Assembly (NCBI GenBank): GCA_963779325.1
Contig: CAVZXS010000002.1
Coordinates: 248,001 to 312,000, forward strand
From: CAVZXS01 sp963779325
GTDB taxonomy: Bacteria > Bacteroidota > Bacteroidia > Chitinophagales > Chitinophagaceae
Direction of reading: 5' to 3'
DNA length: 64,000 nt
This document shows, one piece after another, positions 7,616 to 16,310 of this stretch (positions within the stretch are counted from its first letter, which is position 1; each line of letters opens with the position of its first letter). Under the pieces are notes generated by a model, which was given only the letters and a program-made list of their open reading frames with translations, searched no databases and was not told the DNA's origin. The position numbers were made by a program, and so were the translations under genes.

Positions 7616-8803
7616 TCATAAACCCTTCCTCATCTCCCCCACACACCACTCTACAAAATTTATTACCTGGTCTTCTACCGGGGCATAAGGGCCGGGACGG
7701 TAACCGTTAGTTTCAATACCTCTAAAATTATTCTCACACAATGCGCCATCCTGCTCTCCGGTAATTTCCCAAAATTCAGTTAAGCGTTTCAAGTCATAAT
7801 CTTTTCCTTCCACGGCATCTTTGTCTACCAACCAGCAAAATTCCACATCGGTTGCAGAAGGATTAACACCGGTCACTCTCATAGTCCATATATAATCACT
7901 CACAGCATCCATCCAAAAGTTAGGATAGTTGACCAAACCAACAACACCGGCATCATGATTTATATGGTTACCCATGGGGATGCTCACTTTCTTTCCATCC
8001 ACACTGTAGCTCTCTACGCCGGGCCGCAAGGGATAACGAACAGCATAAGTAGTAGTGCCGGGTATTACTTCTATTAATTCGGTTGCCAAACCGGTTTCAT
8101 TCCATGTCTTTCTTTTTTCTCTTTCCAATTCACTTGTATCTTCTCGCAGGTTAGCGCCAATTACGGCGCTGCAATATTCAGGGTGCGCACCGCCGCAGTG
8201 ATAGCACTCACGAAAATTTTCTGCTACCAATTTCCAGTTAGCTCTTAATGTATAGCGTTTGATAGCGGCAACTTTCGATTCATTAATTTTATAAGGAGAT
8301 AAATATGGCGCTAAACTTTTCTTGATAGAAGAAAAATCAGGGGCCGTTTCCGCTAAGCAAATAAAAATTAATCCTTCCACTACATCCACATGTACCGAAC
8401 GCAGGTTGTGTTCTTCTTTACAAAAATCATCGGGCATCATACGGGCATTCAGCAACGTGCCATCTTTGTCAAAGACCCATTGATGATAAGGACAAATTAA
8501 TTTTGCCGCATTACCTTTTTCGTGCAGGCAAATAGCGGAACCCCGATGAGTGCATGTATTGTAGTGAGCAAACACTTCGCCGTTATTGCCGCGAATGATG
8601 ATTATGGCATCTTTTTGTAGTTGATAAATAAAATAATCACCGGGCTTTGGTATTTGCGCTGTATTGCCGGCAAACAACCAATTTTTTTGCCAGATATGCT
8701 GCCATTCAAAATTAAAGATTGATTGATTGGTATAGAACGGCTGCTCAAGGCTGTATCCCTGTCGATGATTTTCAAGCAGACTTTCCAAATCTTTTTTGTT
8801 CAT
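7616..8803 (-). CDS. Rieske non-heme iron oxygenase, alpha subunit
   Basis: A 395-residue ring-hydroxylating or demethylating oxygenase alpha subunit. The Rieske [2Fe-2S] ligands are C84, H86, C104 and H107 (NTCTHRGSA and ICPYHQW). The mononuclear iron site is H202 and H207 in ENFRECYHCGGAHPEY, with D352 in ITGEQDGAL. The pattern is closest to the glycine-betaine/carnitine/stachydrine monooxygenase type, whose members oxidatively demethylate quaternary amines using a separate reductase. No reductase gene is nearby. The substrate is an inference and aromatic substrates are not excluded. The gene stands alone, with a 208-base gap before the divergent MBL gene. Confidence 0.9.
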   Translation of the reverse strand: MNKKDLESLLENHRQGYSLEQPFYTNQSIFNFEWQHIWQKNWLFAGNTAQIPKPGDYFIYQLQKDAIIIIRGNNGEVFAHYNTCTHRGSAICLHEKGNAAKLICPYHQWVFDKDGTLLNARMMPDDFCKEEHNLRSVHVDVVEGLIFICLAETAPDFSSIKKSLAPYLSPYKINESKVAAIKRYTLRANWKLVAENFRECYHCGGAHPEYCSAVIGANLREDTSELEREKRKTWNETGLATELIEVIPGTTTYAVRYPLRPGVESYSVDGKKVSIPMGNHINHDAGVVGLVNYPNFWMDAVSDYIWTMRVTGVNPSATDVEFCWLVDKDAVEGKDYDLKRLTEFWEITGEQDGALCENNFRGIETNGYRPGPYAPVEDQVINFVEWCVGEMRKGL

Positions 8804-9011
8804 GGTAACTGTTGATTTGCGGGTAAGTAAATTTACAATTAATCAGCAGAAGTGAGCTGTATTTTCCGGAAACAATTCGATGATTATTTTCCTGCGTGTC
8901 TTCGCTTGAGAAAGCAGTTTATTTACCGGCTGAAAGGGATTAATTCTGAGCGATTGTAGTTATATTTGGCTATCATTCTTTTGTGATAAAAATAATACAT
9001 GACTCCTTACT

Positions 9012-9854
9012 ATGCAACTGATTAAGGCAATAAAAAAGGATGAGGCTTTAATAGCTGAAATGGATGCGCTGTTGCATAACGACAACGGCTTTTCTTTGTG
9101 GTGGCTGGGCCAAAGCGGTTTTTTATTGCAATGGAAAGGGAAAAGAGTTTTAATAGATCCTTATCTTTCCGATTCGTTGACAAAAAAATATGCTGCCACC
9201 GATAAACCGCATACAAGAACAAGCGAATTGGTTGTCCGGCCCGAATTGCTTCGCAATATTTCAGCAGTTACATCAAGTCACAATCATACCGATCATTTGG
9301 ATGCTGAAACCTTGATACCTGTTTTAGAAAATAACCCGGGTATACAATTTATTATTCCCGAGGCTAACCGGGATTTTGTTGCAGAGAGAGTAAAATGTAA
9401 AAAAGAATTCCCGATTGGATTAAATGACAAGCAATCCTTCACTGTTGATGATATTACTTTTTACGGCATACCGGCAAAGCACAATGAAATTGACAGAGAT
9501 GGAAAAGGCAATTGCAAATACATGGGCTATGTAATTGAGTTCGGCAGTTATAAAATTTACCACAGCGGCGATACGCTTTGGTTTGATGAAATGATTGATT
9601 TGCTTAAGCCCTTTGCATTAGATGCAGCCATGCTTCCGATTAATGGTAATGACCCGGCAAGAAAGGTAGCGGGCAATTTAAATTGTGCAGAAGCGGCAAA
9701 ATTGGGTAGGGCTTTAGGGGTAAAGCAGGTGATTCCTTGTCATTATGATATGTTTAGTTTTAATACGGCCGATGTAAATGAATTTGTAAAAGAAGCGGAA
9801 AAAATAAACCTGCCGTACAAAGTGCTGAAAGGTGGTGAGAGATTTCAGTTTTGA
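9012..9854 (+). CDS. Metallo-beta-lactamase-fold hydrolase (UlaG / NAPE-PLD-like)
   Basis: A 280-residue cytoplasmic MBL-fold protein. The metal motif is H90-x-H92-x-D94-H95 in SSHNHTDHLD. Further ligands are expected in AKHNEID, YHSGDTLWFDE and IPCHYDMF. The opening WWLGQSGFLLQWKGKRVLIDPYLSD resembles UlaG (L-ascorbate-6-phosphate lactonase) and N-acyl-phosphatidylethanolamine phospholipase D-like hydrolases. The actual substrate cannot be read from the sequence. It is divergent from the Rieske gene. Confidence 0.85.
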   Translation: MQLIKAIKKDEALIAEMDALLHNDNGFSLWWLGQSGFLLQWKGKRVLIDPYLSDSLTKKYAATDKPHTRTSELVVRPELLRNISAVTSSHNHTDHLDAETLIPVLENNPGIQFIIPEANRDFVAERVKCKKEFPIGLNDKQSFTVDDITFYGIPAKHNEIDRDGKGNCKYMGYVIEFGSYKIYHSGDTLWFDEMIDLLKPFALDAAMLPINGNDPARKVAGNLNCAEAAKLGRALGVKQVIPCHYDMFSFNTADVNEFVKEAEKINLPYKVLKGGERFQF

Positions 9855-9933
9855 AAATGAGTATAGCCTCAGCTATTGAATTTGCAAATCAATTGCCCCG
9901 TGCTTTAGAGCGGGATGAAGGTTTTTGTGTTTC

Positions 9934-9981
9934 AGGCTTTAGCCAAAATGAAAGCAGTGTAAGCAGTTTGGCTAAAGCCAA
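9934..9981. repeat. Solo REP-like palindromes
   Basis: AGGCTTTAGCCAA (9934-9946) and TTTGGCTAAAGCCAA (9967-9981) face each other and would fold into one larger stem. They are about 2.5 kb from the RAYT gene and show that the palindromes are dispersed. Confidence 0.65.
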
Positions 9982-10040
9982 CGTTGATAAATGATGACAC
10001 TAAAAAAAGAATTGTTTCTTTTTAACTGAAAATAATTTTT

Positions 10041-10460
10041 ATGAATCGTTTTTTTTTATCATCTCCGATTGCACAAAACTATGGCATAGCCCTCGTACGA
10101 ATTATCACCGGTATTCTTTTAATGTGGCATGGGTGGGAGACTTTTAATTCCGAAGATATGACCAAGTACACGGGCTGGTTTGCAGATAAAAAATATCCGA
10201 ACCCTGCTGTATGGGCTTATGCAGGTAAAATAGCGGAGTTGCTTGCAGGTATTGGTTTTGTATTGGGTTTATTCACAAGATTGGCTTCACTTGCAGCCAT
10301 AGCTGCATTTGCCGGTATTATTTTTCTATTGGGCGATAAAGGAAAAATATTTCAAGGCGACCAGCATCCATTTTTATTTATTCTGTTGGCGTTGGTTTTT
10401 TTATTTACCGGGCCGGGCGCATTGAGTTTGGATGGTTTGTTTTTTAAGAAGAGAAGATGA
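10041..10460 (+). CDS. DoxX family membrane protein
   Basis: A 139-residue membrane protein with four predicted hydrophobic segments. It has the DoxX pattern: ALVRIITGILLMWHGWETF near the N-terminus and AGKIAELLAGIGFVLGLFTRLASL in the middle. DoxX-like proteins are linked to quinol or thiol redox functions, but the role of this one is unknown. It stands between an MBL hydrolase and a GMC oxidoreductase, all on the same strand, without close spacing. Confidence 0.85.
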   Translation: MNRFFLSSPIAQNYGIALVRIITGILLMWHGWETFNSEDMTKYTGWFADKKYPNPAVWAYAGKIAELLAGIGFVLGLFTRLASLAAIAAFAGIIFLLGDKGKIFQGDQHPFLFILLALVFLFTGPGALSLDGLFFKKRR

Positions 10461-10558
10461 ATTTTCGCAAATGCTGAAAAGAATTACAGAATGTACAAGT
10501 GAGTGACACAACGATGTTAAATAGTAGTACTAAAGCTTGTTACAAAATAACAGCCGCG

Positions 10559-10592
10559 GATTCGCAGATTTTTATATTATAGTCTGCGAATC
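10559..10592. repeat. Inverted repeat directly upstream of the GMC oxidoreductase start
   Basis: GATTCGCAGA (10559-10568) and TCTGCGAATC (10583-10592) are perfect complements around a 14-base AT-rich loop, extended by CCG/CGG. The hairpin ends 7 bases before the chosen ATG, so in mRNA it could cover the ribosome-binding region. It may also be an interspersed repeat. Confidence 0.6.
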
Positions 10593-10599
10593 GGCGGCA

Positions 10600-12339
10600 A
10601 TGAAAATAATTATGCCCGACAGTACGCAAATAAATATTAACACAAAAGGCAATGAGCAAAATACCTTCGATGCAATTGTAATCGGAAGCGGCATTAGCGG
10701 TGGCTGGGCGGCAAAAGAATTGTGTGAAAAAGGTTTGAAAACATTAGTGCTGGAAAGAGGCAGAGATATTGAACACATCAAAGATTATCCCACCGCTAAT
10801 TTATCCCGATGGGAATTGCCGCACAGAGGGCAAGTAACGCAACAAACATTAAAAGCAAATCCATTAATAAGCCGTGCAGCAGGATATGATGAAGCTACAC
10901 AACATTTTTTTGTAAAAGATGCTGACCATCCTTATGTACAGGAAAAACCTTTCGACTGGATTCGCGGTTACCAGGTGGGCGGTAAATCGCTGACATGGGG
11001 CCGTGCCTGTGCAAGATGGAGTGAGTTTGATTTTACTGCACCCAAACGTTACGGTTATGGTGAAAGTTTTCCTGTTACTTACGACGATATAAAAGATTGG
11101 TACAGCCATGTAGAAAAATTTATTGGCGTATGCGGCAGTACTGATGGAATACCGGCAATGCCCGACGGAGAATTTTTACCGGCCTATGAATTAAATGCAG
11201 TGGAACGACACTTGCAAAAAATTATCAAAGAAAAATTTAATCGTCATTATGTATCAGGCCGCTGGGCGCATATTACAGAACCCCGACAAATTTATATTGA
11301 CCAGGGACGTACACAATGCCTCAACAGAAATCTTTGTATGAGAGGTTGCCCGTTGGGCGGTTATTTCAGTTCGGTGAGCAGTACATTGCCTTGGGCAAAA
11401 AAAACTGGAAACTTAACAGTGCGACCTCATTCAGTTGTGCATTCAATTATTTATGATGAACAAAAAGGAAAAGCAGTTGGTGTAAGAGTGGTTGATGCCA
11501 ATACAAAAGAAACAACAGATTTTTTTACCAAAATTATTTTTGTAAACGCCTCAGCATTAAATACTAATTTGATTTTATTGAATTCTGTTTCCAAACGTTT
11601 TCCCAACGGGTTGGGTAATGACAGCGGCGTTTTGGGTAAATATATTTGTTTTCATAATTACCGCGGCAGCATGTACGGATATGTGGATGGCTATTTGGAT
11701 AAATATTACAAAGTTTCCAAACCGGCGGAGTGTATTGTTGCTAACTTTCGTAATGTACAAAAAAACGATACTGATTTTTTTGGCGGCTATGTAATTTATT
11801 CAGGGGCAAGCAGAGAAAAACTAAGTGATGCATTTGCAAAAACACCTTTGGGTGCTGAATATAAAGAGGCATTGAGCGAACCGGCCCGCTGGAGTGTGTA
11901 CATGTATATGCAGGGCGAAACGATTGCGAAAGAAAGTAGTCATGTGCGGTTGAGTACAACCGAAAAAGATCAATGGGGCATTCCGTTGCTCATCACATCC
12001 GTTGGTTATGATGATAACGATGATAAGATGGTAAAAGACTTTTTACAAGAGGGAAGGGCGATGCTTGAAGCTGCGGGTGTAAAAGATATAAATACTAACG
12101 ACAGCAAACAGGCTCCGGGACTTGATATTCATGAAATGGGCGGTGTAAGAATGGGCAGCGACCCGAAAACATCCATGCTGAATGAATTTAACCAACTGCA
12201 TCATTGCAAAAATGTTTTTATAACCGATGGCGCCTGCATGACAAGTGCCGGAAGTCAGAGTCCTTCTATTTTGTATATGGCGTTTACAGCAAGGGCCGTT
12301 GCGCATGCGGTGGAAGAAATGAAAAAAGGAAATTTATAA
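10600..12339 (+). CDS. GMC-family FAD-dependent oxidoreductase
   Basis: A 579-residue glucose-methanol-choline oxidoreductase. The FAD dinucleotide fold is DAIVIGSGISGGWAAKEL, followed by LVLERG. The C-terminal half has HEMGGVRMGSDP and the family ending ITDGACMTSAGSQSPSILYMA. Members oxidise sugars or alcohols, often in partnership with a gluconate-dehydrogenase subunit 3 protein, which is absent here. ATG 10600 was preferred over more upstream starts because translation from further up would run through the inverted repeat at 10559-10592; 10612 is an alternative. The polysaccharide-degradation genes follow 17 bases later, suggesting co-transcription. Confidence 0.88.
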   Translation: MKIIMPDSTQININTKGNEQNTFDAIVIGSGISGGWAAKELCEKGLKTLVLERGRDIEHIKDYPTANLSRWELPHRGQVTQQTLKANPLISRAAGYDEATQHFFVKDADHPYVQEKPFDWIRGYQVGGKSLTWGRACARWSEFDFTAPKRYGYGESFPVTYDDIKDWYSHVEKFIGVCGSTDGIPAMPDGEFLPAYELNAVERHLQKIIKEKFNRHYVSGRWAHITEPRQIYIDQGRTQCLNRNLCMRGCPLGGYFSSVSSTLPWAKKTGNLTVRPHSVVHSIIYDEQKGKAVGVRVVDANTKETTDFFTKIIFVNASALNTNLILLNSVSKRFPNGLGNDSGVLGKYICFHNYRGSMYGYVDGYLDKYYKVSKPAECIVANFRNVQKNDTDFFGGYVIYSGASREKLSDAFAKTPLGAEYKEALSEPARWSVYMYMQGETIAKESSHVRLSTTEKDQWGIPLLITSVGYDDNDDKMVKDFLQEGRAMLEAAGVKDINTNDSKQAPGLDIHEMGGVRMGSDPKTSMLNEFNQLHHCKNVFITDGACMTSAGSQSPSILYMAFTARAVAHAVEEMKKGNL

Positions 12340-12356
12340 AGGCAAGTACTAAAAAA

Positions 12357-14459
12357 ATGAAAATAAATTTTATGAAGTCGACTGCATTGCTACTATCATC
12401 GTCTTTTGCGTCGTCATTGACCCAGAGTAAGATTTGTGTGCTGCCTCGGGGCACACTTCCCCGCTACTCAGTATATGCGAATAGCAAGAGGGATTCTGTA
12501 ATTCTATTCAGCAAAAGAACGAAGTGGCTTACATTTTTTACTTTTTACTTTTTACTTTTTATTCTCTATCTACCGGTAGCTTCTCAGAACCCCCCTTTGG
12601 CGGGTGGGGGGGCGAGCAGGGGTACTACCTATTGCAATCCCATCAACATAGACTACGGCTACACCCCCATTCCCAATTTTTCTCAATGGGGCAAGCACCG
12701 TGCCACCGCCGACCCGGTGATTGTAAATTACAAAGGCGATTTTTATTTATTCAGCACCAACCAATGGGGCTACTGGTGGAGCAGTGATATGCTGAACTGG
12801 AAATTTATTTCAAAAAAATTTTTACGTCCGTGGAATACAGGTACGTATGATGAATTGTGTGCGCCGGCTGTAGGTATCATTGGAGATACGATGATAGTAT
12901 TTGGCTCTACTTATACAAGTAAGTTCACCATTTGGATGAGTACCAACCCCAAAGCCAATGAATGGAAACCATTGGTAGATAGTTTTGAAATTGGCGGATG
13001 GGACCCGGCATTTTTTGCAGATGATGATGTCCGCCCGGATGGCACGGTCGGACGGGGACGATTATATATGTACAACGGTAGCAGCAATACTTATCCATTG
13101 TATGGAATTGAGTTAGACAGAAAAACATTTCAACCAATTGGCACAAGAAAAGAGATGCATATGCTTAAACAGTGGCGCTACGGGTGGCAGCGTTTTGGCG
13201 AGCACATGGATAATACTTTTCTTGATCCGTTTATGGAAGGTGCTCACATGACCAAACACAATGGAAAATATTATTTGCAATTCGGTGCGCCCGGTACTGA
13301 GTTCAGCGGTTATGCAGATGGCGTAGCAGTGGCAGATAATCCATTGGGCTCACCCACAGGTTGGTTTGCAGATCAAAGCGATCCGTTAAGTATTAAAGTA
13401 GGCGGCTTTGTTCGTGGTGCAGGGCATGGCGCCACTTTTCAGGATAACAATGGAAACTACTTGCATGTTTCTACAACAGTTGTGTCTGTAAAAAATACAT
13501 TTGAAAGAAGAATAGGAATTTGGCCCGCGGGTTTTGATAAAGACGGAGTGATGTGGTGCAATACAAGTTTTGGAGATTATCCGCACAGCCTCCCAACAGC
13601 CCCCTCTAACTCCCCCCAAGGGCGAGCACCCGCAACACAGCCCTCGCTAAATCAAAATACTAATAAAAAAACAAACACTTCGAAAAGCGAGGCAGGTGAA
13701 ATGGTGGCTTCCCCCTTGGGGGGAAGTCGGAAGGGGGCCGGGGGTTTTACGGGCTGGATGTTACTCAACTACAACAAACCCGTTCAGGTTTCCTCCACAC
13801 TCGGAAGTTATCTCTCCAATAATGCAGTAGATGAATTAATAAAAACATACTGGAGCGCAACGAGTGGCAACAAAGGCGAATGGATACAAACCGATTTGGG
13901 AAATGTTTCAACCGTAAATGCTGTGCAAATAAATTATGCCGACCAGGACGCTGAGTTTTTAGGGAAATCATCAGGGGTTTATCATCAATACAAAATGTAT
14001 TACTCCATAGACGGTAAAAAATGGAATGTATTGGTTGATAAAAGCAACAACAAAACAGATGTGCCGCATGAATATGTGGAATTGCCAAAATCCGTTCAGG
14101 CAAGATTTATTAAATTAGAAAATATTCACATGCCTACCGGTAAATTTGCCATCAGTGGTTTAAGGGTGTTTGGAAACGGCAACGGCAAAAAACCTGATAA
14201 TGTAGATGGCTTTATTGTATTACGTACAGAAAAAGATAAACGCAGCGCTTTCATTAAATGGAAACCGGTGGATAATGCATTTGCTTATAATATTTATTAC
14301 GGCACACATCCCGATAAATTATATTCCTGCATTATGGTGCACAGCAATAATGAATATTGGATGAAAGCGATGGACTCACAAAAGACATATTATTACAGTA
14401 TAGAAGCAATAAATGAAAACGGGGTGAGTGAAAGAACTGCTGTCGTAGAAGTCAAATAA
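12357..14459 (+). CDS. GH43-like glycoside hydrolase with F5/8C and fibronectin III domains
   Basis: Secreted enzyme of about 700 residues. It has a five-bladed propeller of GH43 type (TADPVIVNYKGDFYLFSTN carrying the base Asp, GGWDPAFFADD, FMEGAHMTKHNGKYYLQFG with the probable acid Glu). These are followed by an F5/8 type C carbohydrate-binding domain (SSTLGSYLSNNAVDELIKTYW onward) and a fibronectin III domain at the C-terminus. Likely targets are arabinan or xylan side chains. A hydrophobic secretion segment (FFTFYFLLFILYLPVAS) is preceded by about 55 unusual residues, so either start (12357 or 12372) gives an atypical N-terminus. Two palindromic elements are translated in frame: PPLAGGGASRG after the signal, and about 50 residues between propeller and F5/8C. 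Confidence 0.85.
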   Translation: MKINFMKSTALLLSSSFASSLTQSKICVLPRGTLPRYSVYANSKRDSVILFSKRTKWLTFFTFYFLLFILYLPVASQNPPLAGGGASRGTTYCNPINIDYGYTPIPNFSQWGKHRATADPVIVNYKGDFYLFSTNQWGYWWSSDMLNWKFISKKFLRPWNTGTYDELCAPAVGIIGDTMIVFGSTYTSKFTIWMSTNPKANEWKPLVDSFEIGGWDPAFFADDDVRPDGTVGRGRLYMYNGSSNTYPLYGIELDRKTFQPIGTRKEMHMLKQWRYGWQRFGEHMDNTFLDPFMEGAHMTKHNGKYYLQFGAPGTEFSGYADGVAVADNPLGSPTGWFADQSDPLSIKVGGFVRGAGHGATFQDNNGNYLHVSTTVVSVKNTFERRIGIWPAGFDKDGVMWCNTSFGDYPHSLPTAPSNSPQGRAPATQPSLNQNTNKKTNTSKSEAGEMVASPLGGSRKGAGGFTGWMLLNYNKPVQVSSTLGSYLSNNAVDELIKTYWSATSGNKGEWIQTDLGNVSTVNAVQINYADQDAEFLGKSSGVYHQYKMYYSIDGKKWNVLVDKSNNKTDVPHEYVELPKSVQARFIKLENIHMPTGKFAISGLRVFGNGNGKKPDNVDGFIVLRTEKDKRSAFIKWKPVDNAFAYNIYYGTHPDKLYSCIMVHSNNEYWMKAMDSQKTYYYSIEAINENGVSERTAVVEVK
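12535..12561 (+). repeat. TTTTTAC heptamer tandem repeat in signal-peptide coding sequence
   Basis: Three perfect TTTTTAC units and a partial fourth encode the hydrophobic FFTFYFLLF core of the secretion signal. The SGNH gene downstream has the same repeat at 14639-14659. Because a unit is 7 bases, gain or loss of one copy would shift the frame. Confidence 0.75.
12588..12625. repeat. In-frame palindromic element after the GH43 signal sequence
   Basis: CCCCCCTTTGGCGGGTGGGGGGG followed by CGAGCAGGGG in outline. It encodes PPLAGGGASRG between the signal sequence and the first conserved residues of the enzyme. Confidence 0.65.
13596..13744. repeat. Double inverted palindromic element inside the GH43 gene
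   Basis: A left copy (13596-13626, AGCCCCCTCTAACTCCCCCC) and a right copy (about 13705-13744, CTTCCCCCTTGGGGGGAAG then AAGGGGGCC) face each other. An inner stem is CCTCGCT (13642-13648) with AGCGAGG (13686-13692). The insert is translated without a stop as a Pro/Ser/Asn/Lys-rich linker between the propeller and the F5/8C domain. Confidence 0.75.
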
Positions 14460-14503
14460 GTCATAGAGGGCAAATGAGTCATATTGGTCAAATGAGTCAA
14501 ATA
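14450..14503 (+). repeat. 18-bp degenerate tandem repeat at the end of the GH43 gene
   Basis: AGTCATAGAGGGCAAATG (14459-14476) and AGTCATATTGGTCAAATG (14477-14494), flanked by partial AGTCAAATA units on both sides. The array overlaps the last codons and the stop of the GH43 gene. Confidence 0.65.
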
Positions 14504-14617
14504 CCCGGGTAAAATTGTATTCATTCCTTTGGAGCGGTATAACAGAATAAAGTATAAAGAATGTTCAAAGACATTAAGCAACTGATTCAAAAAGGGTGCA
14601 ACTATAAAAACCGAATA

Positions 14618-15265
14618 ATGAAATCAACAATACTGTTTTTTTTACTTTTTACTTTTTACTTTGCCGCTGCACAGCCATTTAAAGAAGATGTTGCCGCTTT
14701 CAAAAAACAAGACTCTGTTTCTTTTCCTGCCGCAGGGCAAATTTTATTTGTCGGCAGTTCATCATTTACTATGTGGAAAAATGTGCAGGATGATTTTCCG
14801 GGATATGAAATTTTGAACAGGGGATTTGGCGGTTCATCGCTTACAGATTTAATTTATTATGCTGAAGATGTAATTTTAAAATATAATCCTAAACAAATTG
14901 TAATCTATTGCGGCGAAAATGATTTTGCAGGAAACGACAGCCTTTATCCGGCACAGGTGGCAGATAGATTCAAACAGCTTTTTAGTATCATCCGCAGAAG
15001 GTACAAAAAAGTGCCGGTGGCTTATATAACTATGAAGCCAAGCCCAAGCCGTAAGCACCTGATGGCAAAATTTAATGTGGCCAATGTGATGATAAAAGAA
15101 TTTTTAAGAAAGAAAAAGAAAACAAAATTCATAGATGTATACCATGCCATGCTGCAAAACGATGGCAGCCCTCGAGAAGATATATTTTTGGAAGATAAAC
15201 TGCACATGAATGCAAAAGGCTATGCAATCTGGCAAAAAATAATTCAACCATATTTAATAAAGTAA
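14618..15265 (+). CDS. SGNH/GDSL hydrolase (secreted)
   Basis: A 215-residue secreted esterase-type protein. The signal peptide is MKSTILFFLLFTFYFAAAQ. Block I is FVGSSSF (catalytic Ser about 48), block II NRGFGGSSL, block III GEND (N101) and block V DKLHMN, with the His near the C-terminus. SGNH enzymes in such loci usually remove acetyl groups from polysaccharides. ATG 14618 was chosen over an upstream start at 14561 because it gives a clean signal peptide. It is followed by the PhoD-like gene 1 base after its stop, so the two are co-translated. Confidence 0.88.
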   Translation: MKSTILFFLLFTFYFAAAQPFKEDVAAFKKQDSVSFPAAGQILFVGSSSFTMWKNVQDDFPGYEILNRGFGGSSLTDLIYYAEDVILKYNPKQIVIYCGENDFAGNDSLYPAQVADRFKQLFSIIRRRYKKVPVAYITMKPSPSRKHLMAKFNVANVMIKEFLRKKKKTKFIDVYHAMLQNDGSPREDIFLEDKLHMNAKGYAIWQKIIQPYLIK

Positions 15266-15266
15266 A

Positions 15267-16310
15267 ATGAAGAAACTGTTAGTTGTATCAACAATCGTAT
15301 TACTAATATCATGCAATAGAAATCCGACTGTCACTAAAATCGCTTTTGGCAGTTGCGGCGACCAGGACTGGCCGCAGCCGGTGTTAAGCCTTGCAGCCGC
15401 TAACAAACCTGACGCTTTTATTTTCCTGGGCGATAATATTTACGGCGATACCGATAATATGGATACGTTGGAAAATAAATATAAACGCTGGCAGGCACAG
15501 CTCGATTATAAAAAATTAGACTCTGCAGTAAAAATTTTCGCTACCTGGGACGATCATGATTACGGACGAAACGACGCCGGTGTTCATTACCCGTATAAAA
15601 AAGAAGCAAAAGAATTGTTCTTAAAATATTTTAAAGAATCCGCCGAAAGCGAAAGAAGAAAGCATGAAGGTATTTATCATACTGAATATATCAGGAGCGG
15701 CGGTAAAACCGTTCAGCTTATTTTATTAGATGTAAGATCTTTTCGTAACGATTTGTTACTCTATGATACGCTGACCAAACTTCCCCGCGATTATTATTTT
15801 TATAAACCGGATTATAAGCCGCATACTTCTCCCGACAGTACTTTGCTTGGGGCTGGGCAATGGAAATGGCTGGAAGCAGAATTGAGTAAACCTGCTGACT
15901 TGCGTTTAATTTGCAGCGGCTCTCAATTCAGCATCGAGTATAACGGATATGAAGCATGGGCCAATTTTCCGCATGAGCAAAAACGAATGTTGGAGTTGAT
16001 TAAAAAGACAAAAGCCGACGGGGTGATGTTTCTTACCGGCGATGTACACTATGGCGAAATATCAAAAATAGAGGAACCGGGCATTTATCCGGTTTATGAT
16101 ATAACTTCCAGCGGCATTACTTCCACCTGGAATTTTCCTACGCAAAACAAAAACCGTGTTGAAGGCCCGGTAATGGATAATCATTTTGGACTGTTAACCG
16201 TTACCTGGGAAAAAGACCCGCTAATAAAAATGGAAATAATTGATAAGAGCAATAACGGAAGGGTTGAATACACGATTAGAAAAAGTGACATCGTTTTCAA
16301 AAAAGAGTAA
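15267..16310 (+). CDS. PhoD-like alkaline phosphatase family lipoprotein
   Basis: A 347-residue metallophosphatase of the PhoD type, probably a phosphodiesterase or phosphomonoesterase at the cell surface. The N-terminus is a lipoprotein signal with lipobox LLISC. Metal-binding and catalytic segments are IAFGSCGDQ, FIFLGDNIYGD, ATWDDHDYG(R)ND, and FLTGDVHYGE. The gene starts 1 base after the SGNH gene. Its role within a glycan locus is unclear. Confidence 0.88.
   Translation: MKKLLVVSTIVLLISCNRNPTVTKIAFGSCGDQDWPQPVLSLAAANKPDAFIFLGDNIYGDTDNMDTLENKYKRWQAQLDYKKLDSAVKIFATWDDHDYGRNDAGVHYPYKKEAKELFLKYFKESAESERRKHEGIYHTEYIRSGGKTVQLILLDVRSFRNDLLLYDTLTKLPRDYYFYKPDYKPHTSPDSTLLGAGQWKWLEAELSKPADLRLICSGSQFSIEYNGYEAWANFPHEQKRMLELIKKTKADGVMFLTGDVHYGEISKIEEPGIYPVYDITSSGITSTWNFPTQNKNRVEGPVMDNHFGLLTVTWEKDPLIKMEIIDKSNNGRVEYTIRKSDIVFKKE

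Noticed and set aside
12524..12787. Alternative signal-peptide-like frame MAYIFYFLLFTFYSLS inside the GH43 gene
   Set aside because: It leaves the enzyme frame after the palindromic element and stops; kept only as evidence that the heptamer repeat could switch frames.
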